From Annona cherimola (lineage: Eukaryota > Streptophyta > Magnoliopsida > Magnoliales > Annonaceae): a DNA stretch of 64,000 bases. The notes beneath the pieces were generated by a model. That model was given only the letters and a program-made list of their open reading frames with translations, searched no databases and was not told the DNA's origin. This document shows, one piece after another, positions 55,713-64,000 of the stretch; the stretch's first letter is position 1; each line of letters starts with the position of its first letter. A program made the position numbers and the translations under genes. The DNA lies in NCBI GenBank assembly GCA_030490835.1, contig CM059975.1:59573174-59637173 (forward strand). Reading direction: 5' to 3'.

Positions 55713-56575
55713 ATAGTCTCCTTGAGGCCGATAGAACGACTATCAATGCCTTTCTTGCCCAGCACCCGCCCAAGTTTGCAGGGGAACCGGACCCCCTCAT
55801 TGCAGAGCAGTGGATCACAAAAATCAAAAATCTATTCAAGATATCACCCTGCAATGATCAGCAAAAGGTCTTATGTGCCACCCACCTGCTGATAAAAGAC
55901 GCTTATGAATGGTGGGAAACGCCGATGGTCACCATGCCACATCCTAAAAAGTTGTGTGGCATGAATTTTTGAAGGAATTTAACAAAGAATATCTCCCTAT
56001 AGGGCTACAGAGCCAGAGGGTAATAGAGTTCGAGAAACTTTACCAAGGCAGGATGACAGTCACGGAATATGCCACAAAGTTCGACGCCTTGGTAAGATAC
56101 ATGTCATGGATTGCCAATATGCTAGAGAATAAGGACAATGGTTCCAGAGGGTATTAAGGCCCCAGCTAAGAGAGGGATTAGCCCCATTACTAATGAAAGA
56201 CTATGCCTCTAGCATCGAGAGGGCTAGGGCATTGGAAATGGAGTCAATGAGGACTCAAGAGCTTAGGCAAGCTCAAAAACAATTCTTTACAGCCTCCAAG
56301 GAAGGTGAGGCTAATAAAGGAAAAAGGGTAATCTCCGGGAGAAAGAAGATCGGCGATAAGACAAAGTGCACCCCGACTTGCAGAACTTGCCACAAACGCC
56401 ATTCAGGCGAATGTTTACAAGGATCGGGGAAATGCTACAAGTGTGGCCAAGTTGGTCACATGGCCCGGGACTGCGTGACCGATGAAGCCAAAATAATAAA
56501 GTGCTTCAACTGTGGTCAAGTTGGAAACATTTCACCCAACTGTCCAAATAAGCCACGAGGAGCACCAGCCTGAGG
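55713..56575 (+). pseudogene. gag: gag core and zinc knuckles of B
   Basis: Resumes gag after the LTR2 insertion. INAFLAQHPP, CNDQQKVLCATHLL, DAYEWWE, then a one-base loss near 55947, FNKEYLPIGLQSQRV, YQGRMTVTEYATKFD, another shift near 56135, then DYASSIERARALEME and two knuckles: CYKCGQVGHMARDC (intact) and CFNCGQVGNISPNC, where the zinc-binding His is replaced by Asn. A TGA at 56571 ends the frame. Confidence 0.88.
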
Positions 56576-57344
56576 GAGGCCGGCCTAGCAAAAGGTCCTC
56601 GCCTTCGCCGATTGGCCCGATACTACTGTTAACCCAGTACGTGTCCAAGCCCTCACCCGAACAGAATCACAGGAAATGGAGGAAAAAGTAATTACAGGTA
56701 TGATTTACATTTTAGAAAATCCTGCAGTAGCTTTATTTGATTCAGGAGCTACGCATTCATTTATTTCATACCAATTCGTGACCACACACGCACTTTGGGT
56801 AGAAGAAACCAGTAGTACTATACATGTAGAATCCCCAGTATATAGGTTGGCAAGTATAAATCAAATTTGCAAGGCATGTCCTATCAGGATAAGTACAAAA
56901 ATACTAGGAGCTAATCTCATCCTATTACCGATAACAGAGTTTGATGCCATACTAGGGGTGGATTGGCTAAGTCAATGGGGTACGACAATTGATTGCAGAA
57001 ATAAAAAGGTGCAATTTGAAGCACCAAAAAATGAAATAGAGATCAGTAAAATAAGACAGCCAGAAAACACAATAAGGATGGTATCAACTATGAAAGTAGC
57101 TAAGTTGATACGCCAACAATGTACAACCTATCTGTTCTCTATAAACACAATAAAAAGAGATGGGGTACGTATGGAACAAATTTCAGTGGTAAAAGAATTT
57201 TCAGATATTTTTTCAAAAGAGTTATGTAATTTACCACCGGAAAGAGGGATGGATATGAAAATAGAAATTATCCCAGGGACAACTCCAATATCTAAGGCCC
57301 CATATAGGATGGCGCCAGCCGAATTGGCTGAATTGAAAGTATAA
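56576..57344 (+). pseudogene. pol: Protease and RT lead-in of B
   Basis: From 56676 an open frame of 222 codons: VITGMIYILENPAVALFDSG then ATHSFISYQF, so the catalytic D-S-G is intact, unlike in A, E and H. Then FDAILGVDWLSQWGTTIDCR and the RT lead-in [20 protein letters not shown]. It ends at TAA where A has CAG (C-to-T). Confidence 0.9.
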
Positions 57345-57995
57345 ATCCAAGATTTATTAAATAAAGGATTTATTAGACCTAGTGCATCACCTTGGGGAGC
57401 TCCAGTACTATTTATAAGGAAAAAGGATGGGAGTTTGAGACTCTGTATTGATTACAGAGAATTGAATAAAGTAACGGTAAAAAATAAGTACCCGCTGCCA
57501 AGAATAGATGATCTCTTTGATTAGTTAAAAGGAGCTTCTACCTTTTCAAAAATTAATTTACAGTCCAGGTACCACCAGTTAAGGATATGTCCAAAAGACA
57601 TTCATAAAACAGCATTCAGAACAAGATATGGGCATTATGAATTCTTAGTCATGCCATTTGGACTAACGAATGCCCTTGCTGCGTTTATGGATATGATGAA
57701 CAAATTTTTTTGAGAATTTTTGGATCAATTTGTGGTGGTATTCATTGATGACATATTAATTTATTCAAAGACAGAAGAAGAGCATGAGAAACATCTAAGG
57801 ATAGTGTTAGAAATTCTTCAAAGGGAAAAATTATATGCTAAATTCAAGAAATGTGAATTTTGGTTGAAACAAGTAGCCTTTCTCGGCCACATTATATCCG
57901 AGAAGGGAGTACAGGTAGACCCTCAAAAGATTGAGGCATTAATAAATGGACATCAGAAATAAGAAGCTTTCTAGGGCTACCTGGCTACTACAGGA
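57345..57995 (+). pseudogene. pol: Reverse transcriptase of B
   Basis: Motifs: [40 protein letters not shown] and [11 protein letters not shown], so the catalytic box is intact. Breaks: TAG for CAG near 57523, LKID changed to SKIN (the first catalytic Asp lost), a TGA/frameshift near 57711, and a small deletion near 57945 just before the RSFLGL motif. Confidence 0.9.
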
Positions 57996-58540
57996 GATTT
58001 GTGGAAGGATTCTCACAATTGTCAGCTCCACTCACAAAGCTGACAAGGAAAGAAGTACGGTATGAATGGACATCAGAATGCGAGAATAGCTTCCAAGAGT
58101 TAAAGAAAAGACTGGTAAAAGCGCCGATTCTAACACTACCTACGGAGAAGGAAGGGTTTGTGATCTATAGTGATGCCTCAAAGAAAGGATTAGGATGTGT
58201 ACTAATGAAAAATGAAAAAGTTATATCACACGCATCTAAGCAACTCAAGACAAATGAGGTAAGCTATCCAACCCATGACTTAGAATTGGCAGCAGTAGTC
58301 TTTGCCTTGAAAATTTGGAGACATTATTTGTATGGAGTTAAATGTGAGATCTATACTGATCATAAAAGCCTCAAGTACATTTTTACTCAAAAGGAATTAA
58401 ATATGAGGCAAAGAAGATGGCTCGAGTTACTTAAAGATTATGACCTCAACATTTAATATCATCCAGGCAAAGCCAATGTAGTAGTCGATGCACTAAGTAG
58501 AAATATTAGCTTAGCACATCTCATCACAAAGGAAGAAGGG
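57996..58540 (+). pseudogene. pol: RNase H of B and linker
   Basis: An open frame from 58001 carries [41 protein letters not shown] and [14 protein letters not shown], with all expected acidic residues. A TAA at 58454 (where A has TTA) precedes HPGKANVVVDALSRN. Confidence 0.9.
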
Positions 58541-59562
58541 CTACTACAAGAATTGAGACAACTAGAATTAATTGTAAGCTCACCTGGGGTACAAGTTAGA
58601 TTGTCTCAATTACAAATTCAGTCAAATTTATTTGAGCAAATTAAAATGGCTCAACAAGAAAATGGGGATTTAAAAAGTTATGTCGAGAAAATGATCAAGA
58701 AAAATCCTAATGAATATGTACAAGATAAAAATGGAATGTACAGATATAGGGGTCGCCTATGTATACCCGATCAAGAAGAAATTAAGGATCAGGTATTAAA
58801 ATAAGCACATTTCTTTCCATTTTCGATGCATCCAGGTAGCACTAAGATGTATCAAGACATCAAAAGACTATATTGGTTGAATAACATGAAGAGAGAAATT
58901 GCTGAGTATGTGGTTAAATGCTTGACATGCCAAAGAGTTAAGGCTGATCACCAAAGAACCCCTGGAAAGTTACAGTCGCTAGAAGTCCTAGAATGAAAAT
59001 GGGATGATATCACCATGGATTTTATTAAAGGGTTGCCAAGAACCCAAAATGAAAATAATGCTATATGGGTAATAGTGGATAGATTATCAAAGATAGCTCA
59101 TGTCCTAGCCATCAAGAAAAATTTTACTACTGAGCTACTGGCTAAGATTTATTATAAGGAGATAGTGAGACTGCATGGAGTACCTAAGTCAATAGTCTCC
59201 AATCGAGATTCCAGTTTTACGTCTCGATTTTGGAAAAGTTTACATCAAACCTTTGGTACACAGTTGAAATTCAGTACGACATTTCATCCTCAGACAGATG
59301 GGCAGATGGAAAGAATAAATAAAATAGTTGAGGATATACTAAGGATGTGCACAGTGGAATTTGGAAGATCATGAGATGAATACTTGGCTATGACAGAATT
59401 TGCTTATAACAACAGTTATCAAGCAAGCATTCAAATGACCCCGTTTGAAGCATTGTATGGACGGAAATGCAGAACTCCTCTAAACTGGGATGAAGTCGGA
59501 GAAAGAAAATTAGCTCTAGACCTATCAAAAAGAATGACAGAAAAGGTTTAAGTGATTCGCCA
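58541..59562 (+). pseudogene. pol: Integrase zinc finger and catalytic core of B
   Basis: LLQELRQLEL and YRYRGRLCIPD lead to an HHCC finger (AHFFPFSMHPGSTKMYQDIK ... CLTCQRVKADH), with a TAA just before. The core reads DDITMDFIKGLPR (first Asp), IVSNRDSSFTSRFW (second Asp) and HPQTDGQMERIN (Glu). Stops occur at about 58802, 58993 and 59372. It continues with TEFAYNNSYQASI and PFEALYGRKCRTPLNW. This whole core is the segment deleted from A. Confidence 0.9.
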
Positions 59563-60057
59563 GTGTATTCTCACAGCCTAGAGCAGGCAAAAGAGTTACA
59601 CCGATTGCGAAAGAAGGGATTTAGATATCCAAGTGCGGATCACGTATTTATTAAGGTAACGCCATTAAAAGGAGTCACACGGTTTGGAAAAAGAGGAAAA
59701 CTGAACCCAAGATACGTCGGGCCCTTTGAAGTTTTGGAAAAGATAGACAACCTAGCCTACAGAATAGCCTTGCCTCCAGCTCTTAGTGTCATCCATAATG
59801 TATTTCACATCTCCATGCTAAGAAAGCATATTTCCGATCCTACTCATGTGTTGATAGCAGAAAAATTTTCAATCCAAGAACATTTGAACTATGAGGAAAG
59901 GCCGATCAAAATATTGGATTTCAAGATCAAGAAGCTTCGGAACAGAGAGATCGAGTATGTAAAGGTACAATGGAATCGAATTTCAGAGTTCGAAGCCACT
60001 TGGGAGCTACGAGAAGAGGTCGAAAGGAAATATCCTCAATTGTTCAAGGAAAGATAG
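59563..60057 (+). pseudogene. pol: Integrase C-terminus and chromodomain of B
   Basis: The open frame holds the GPY/F module (PRYVGPFEVLEKIDNLAYRI, then ALPPAL), VIHNVFHISMLRKHISDPTH, then the chromodomain PIKILDFKIKKLRNREIEYV and VQWNRISEFEATWELREEVE, ending KYPQLFKER and TAG. It shows the uninterrupted form of the site where A carries its solo LTR. Confidence 0.92.
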
Positions 60058-60093
60058 GTTTCGGAACGAAACCTATTATAAGAGGGGGAGGAT
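60057..60093 (+). promoter_or_regulatory. Pre-PPT hairpin and polypurine tract of B
   Basis: GGTTTCG-GAA-CGAAACC (60057-60073) at the pol stop codon, then the purine tract AGAGGGGGAGGAT directly before the LTR. Confidence 0.85.
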
Positions 60094-62139
60094 TGTAGAA
60101 CCCAGTCTCCTCAGGCAATACATGTGTCACCTAGGGTTATAAACCCTAGATTTTTGTAATAATTTTTATGATGAATAAAATTCATGAATTATATTCACAA
60201 GTATGTGTATTGGAGACTGAAATGATGCAATAAAAAATTTAACCCACGTGAATAGTGCACGTGAATAGTACACATGAATAGTAACCTAGGGATTAAGACA
60301 CGTGATTAAGAGTTAATCACTTGGATTAAATTAATCACAAAAAGACGAAAAAGGAAATTTAATCGCTACAGGACGAAATAGCAATAATTTTTTATATTTT
60401 AATAGAATTTCGGATTTTAGTGAAAAATTGAAGAAAAATACATAATTTGCAATCTGGACGTCGGATTGGGATGAAATTTTTTATGAATGGTTAAAAATTT
60501 ATGATGATCATGATAAATGGATTATGATCTATCAAAAATCATGAAACATGAGCCAAGATTGAACATCAAATGGTAGCCCACTTTTTCATTTAATTTTTGA
60601 TTTAGTTAAAAGTCAAATATCATTAAATAAAAAATCACTTTAATTAAATGCAAAGGTGCTCAAAATCCAACAAGGGGGCTGGACGTGTAGGGGCTGTGGG
60701 ATTTTGAGCCAAATCCAATGGCCCAAAATTGATCTTATCATGTAATCAATGGTTGAGATTAATTAGTTTAAAAATAATTAATTTTAATTAATTAAAAATT
60801 CATTATATAGGGATGCTATAGGGGGCGTGAGCAGGGTAGGGGGCTGCACAAAGCTCCAAGTGTTGCATGGGATTTGAAGAAAAAAATTAGAATTTAATAC
60901 CTCAAGCAAGGGGGTAAATTGTAATTTGATGAAAAATTGAGGAGTATAAATAGGGGCAACGTGAGAACGTTCAAGGCACCTCATTCTCAACTCAAGCTTG
61001 AGAAATTCAAGTCTCCCCACTCCCAAATTCGTTTTAGGTTGTGAGAGAAAGAAGAGGAGAAAGTTAGAGAGAGAAAGTGTGAAAAGAAGAGGGATATCTC
61101 CACTTAGGGTAAGTGAATTCTATCCAAATTTCTTTTGGATGTTAAGTAGGGTAAAAAAATGTTTAGATAATGCCTAAGCATGAGAAAATAAGTAAAGTTA
61201 TAATGCCTAAGTGGAATTGTGCCAAAAAATCAAAAATTTGGAGCGAAGATAGAGCATTCGAGAAAATCATGTATAAAATGTGCAAATAATGCTCCAATAT
61301 TGCTAAATGATGATATGGGATGAATTTTTATGATAATTATGATGTTGGAATGATGATATATTGATCTCATGATTTTCAAATTTAAGGATTATGCTTAAGA
61401 AAAATTATGTTGATTTTTAGTATGTGGAGAAAATGATTTATTTAACCAAGTTAATAATGATGAATTCAAAATTCATGAATTTTTCTATAATATATTAACT
61501 GGAACTATGTCATGATATTTTTATGTTTGGAAAAAATGTCAATTTTTGGAACCCATGAACAGTACCCAACTTGCTGTGAACAGTAACCCCGAATGAACAG
61601 TAATCTGCTACAGTAACTCTGAACAGTAAACAGCGTGATTTTGGAGAAATTTTGAGATTAATATTTATATTATAAATATAAGGATGGAATTTTTGAAGAA
61701 CCTATGGATAAAAAAAATCCTTATAAGGAGATAATGACCGAATATTATAAAGTATGCATGGGAAGCAACCTGAATGGAATGAATGAAATGTCCTTTTTCC
61801 TTGAATAGGAAAAGGAAAAGAAAAAGTCGAGGACACCAACTATGGAGGTAAGCAAGTTATATGCTTTCTAAAATATTTTTAAATGATTGCAAATTGTTTG
61901 CTCACATGTTTTATGAATTATATTTAAGGATGGCCACTCCTATAATGATTTACATGAAATGATTGCTAACTGCTTATTAAATGCTTTTGTAAAATATTTA
62001 TGATTTATAAATATCATGCCGGCATGTGTATGTAAATGAGCATGGTGCACGAGGAATAGGCCATAGTTGAGGTAGTAAGCGGACCGGATGTCCTCCTCTC
62101 TATCGCCAAGTCGCTTATACAGGCCCAGCCGACGGCAAC
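60094..62139 (+). mobile_element. 3' LTR of B, 3' end missing
   Basis: Starts TGTAGAACCCAGTC and follows the 5' LTR closely (TATA 60945, donor near 61105, mini-exon, donor near 61848) to the GC island. There it breaks at about 62139, at CCGACGGCAACTCCGGGACC. About 370 bases, including the acceptor block and U5, are absent. Confidence 0.88.
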
Positions 62140-63578
62140 TCCGGGACCGTTTTTGATTAGTAAGTAATGATTATGGGTTGGTTTACACTCACTTAACTTG
62201 AGGTGTGATACATTGGTCGGAGGGTTCAATTCAACTGATGTTTTTGAATGATGTGTTTTTGAAACCATTAGCGATTCGTATCTCATTAGTTCGAGAGTTT
62301 TGATCAAAATGATGATAAAGACTTACCATTAGTCTAGGACCTTATTTTGATTGATGATAACAGTTGATGGTCCAAAGACTTAGCTTGAGTTCTTGGTCCT
62401 TTGATCTTTTCTTCAATCCAACTGGTGACGAAGACTAACACAATGCTACTTTATGGTAAAGTTACCATTAGAACTTTGAACTTGGAAATTCCCATGCGAA
62501 CTCTAATTAACCTTCAAGGATAATTTATTTGGCATCAAATACACTAGTCCCAACTAATCCCAAAGGGTTTCGACCAACCATACTATCTAAATCAGTTAGA
62601 TTCTGCATTTTCAATTTCAAATGGAAGCTTGATTCCATTTTCACTTTAAACACCCAACTATGTTCCAAAATACTCTAACCTCCACAATCCACACATACCT
62701 CATAGACATCTAACATCATAACCAAGCCATTCATTTTACTAAAACAATGCTCATGTAAAATATGACCTCTCAACTATAAAATATGTATGATGCTCACAAT
62801 CGCCTATAAAATATGCATGATGCTCACAACCGCAACCAATACCCCAATGCTTCTAAAATTACTTCTTGCACATCTCATATATATAACACCTCATTCATGC
62901 TAGAATTTTTCAAGTTCTATGTCATTTCTAAATTTTCACTCAGTAAGATTTTTTCTTATCAAATTTTCACAATTAGCCTTAAATGACATAATTCTCAATA
63001 TCATCATCTTAAATTCATTTTAAAGCTCAACGAATACTTTTCAATCATGATGAGAATCTCTTCCATACAAATCATGATTTTCATTTATGATCCTTGACAA
63101 CTTTCACTATTTCAATTTTTTAGCTAAATTCCACAACTAGGCTCATTTTCATTAATCTATCAAATTTGCTATTGAAATCTCATTCATAATCATCTTTATG
63201 CATTCCAAAAATGTTACGCATCTCTCCCATGTCTAAATATATGTCGACTCGCTTCAACTCCAAGTTATGCCCTTCAAAATTCATACAAAAGAATCAAATT
63301 TTAAATATTCATCATTTAATCAAATTAAGGATTCTCATGTACCCAAAATCATCTAAAAAATACGTGGGAATATGTCTGGGGTTTCTATCAAGCTATTTAG
63401 CAAAATTCACCCACTTAGTCCTCATTAACTTGATTTTTCATATTCACTACAATTCGCACAACTTTGCACATATTCAACACTTGATTATTGAAATCCCATT
63501 ATCATGTGACATCCTAGGCTCTGTTATACATACATATCATTGTCCCTTTGTATTGTTGTCGATACTTATAGTGTTACA
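62140..63578 (-). mobile_element. 3' LTR of element D, minus strand, end truncated
   Basis: On the minus strand the LTR starts TGTAACACTATAAG at 63578, directly after a PPT. It ends at the breakpoint with ACTAATCAAAAACGGTCCCGG, which matches the conserved U5 block of the other LTRs (TTACCAATCAAAAACGATCC). A CTTACTGAGTGAAAA block lies at about 62937-62951 (reverse). The only sizeable plus-strand reading frame, from 63211, shows no family features and is probably chance. Confidence 0.65.
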
Positions 63579-63611
63579 TTATTCCCCTAAAAAAGTTTCA
63601 TCCTTGAAACT
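63579..63611 (-). promoter_or_regulatory. Pre-PPT hairpin and polypurine tract of D
   Basis: On the minus strand: AGTTTCA-AGGA-TGAAACT, then TTTTTTAGGGGAATAA, then the LTR. The stem has changed in both arms relative to A and B. Confidence 0.65.
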
Positions 63612-64000
63612 TGTGCATCAAATCATCCCAAAGCACTAGCTCCAAATTCACCCAAGCTCCTCAAGTGTCCCCTCCACATGAGGTTTTTATCTATAATCCA
63701 TCTTCTCATCTCACGATACAAACACAATTTGACGAATTAAGGCACTTCACAATGCCCTTCATATGAACCCATGCTCATCCTCAATCATCATCATCATGGC
63801 ATCATTAGTTATTTTATTTCGTCCAAGAACCAAACCAACTCTAAGGCCTATGCCCCTTAACATCCATTCTAGATGGTACCAATCTTGCACATTTCATCTC
63901 ATTCACCACTAAACTCAATGTTGGGGTCTAACGCCAAATTCATAAATTTCAAAACATTATTCTTTCTAAAATAAGAATTAAATCCCTTAACAATACGATA
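63612..64000 (-). mobile_element. 3' edge of D interior
   Basis: Minus-strand interior of D up to the window end. I see no recognisable coding motif; it could be a decayed pol terminus or 3' UTR. Confidence 0.4.

Larger units (their letters stand above)
49997..62139 (+). mobile_element. Element B: chromovirus with ORF0, 3' LTR truncated
   Basis: 5' LTR, tRNA-Met PBS, extra frame, gag (split by an LTR2 insertion), protease, RT, RNase H, full integrase, chromodomain, PPT and a 3' LTR missing its last 370 bases or so. The 5' flank is tgagt, but the right duplication is lost with the LTR end. It is closely related to A but keeps an intact protease DSG and an integrase core. Frameshifts and stops still break every gene. 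Confidence 0.9.

Noticed and set aside
63211..63639. 142-codon open frame on the plus strand
   Set aside because: Low-complexity composition, no domain, and it overlaps the LTR start, hairpin and PPT of D on the other strand. Likely chance.
1..64000. Host protein-coding genes, rRNA or tRNA genes
   Set aside because: No frame with host-like domains and no tRNA or rRNA sequence beyond the primer binding sites was found; all coding traces are retroelement-derived.

Overview
This window looks like repeat-dense chromatin from a large, AT-rich flowering-plant genome. I found no host gene. The evidence for a plant is the chromodomain-carrying Ty3/gypsy elements (chromoviruses, probably the Tekay/Del group) primed by initiator tRNA-Met, a Tat/Athila-type element primed by tRNA-Asp, and a plant L1-type LINE that ends in an RNase H domain. 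Almost every base belongs to nested, broken retrotransposons.

Layout. (1) 1-27674: an old, pol-deleted chromovirus-like element, here called H. Its 5' LTR is cut by the window edge (1 to about 4975), its interior is 4976-12206 and its 3' LTR starts at 12207. H has been hit by a solo LTR of family LTR2 (1735-3585), a Tat/Athila-like element I (5074-10199, minus strand, TSD atatc), a GTCGAC-rich LTR-like element G (13993-15535, TSD tgtat) and a 10.8-kb chromovirus A (15650-26454, TSD tgata). A itself carries a solo LTR (21973-23605, TSD tctag). (2) 27675-37925: pieces of a minus-strand chromovirus E with two divergent LTRs, broken by a second G copy and by the 3' part of a long plus-strand LTR (F family). 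(3) 37926-49996: a degraded LTR2-like host carrying a 5'-truncated LINE (40303-49757, 15-bp TSD). The LINE is split by a 5.9-kb solo LTR (41791-47669, TSD ctctg). (4) 49997-62139: chromovirus B, carrying an LTR2 solo LTR (54025-55707, TSD ggagg). Its 3' LTR is truncated and joined head to head to (5) 62140-64000, the 3' LTR and 3' edge of a minus-strand element D.

The elements are all inactivated. Stops and frameshifts are spread through gag and pol, many stops look like C-to-T (or G-to-A) changes in methylatable context, and several large deletions sit on 3-6 bp microhomologies.

Most interesting signals. B and E, although divergent and on opposite strands, share an extra reading frame of about 260 codons between the PBS and gag; A has lost exactly this block. 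The LTRs of several families share an intron-like layout: strong GTAAG donors, then a TGAGT/ACTCA hairpin with a branch-point-like CTCAC and an AG acceptor. They also share a U5 hairpin with loop GCAACAAT, a 10-nt complementarity between U5 and the sequence just after the PBS, arrays of covarying short hairpins, and a covarying hairpin directly upstream of the polypurine tract. All of these come from reading the sequence by eye and need folding, alignment and RNA data.
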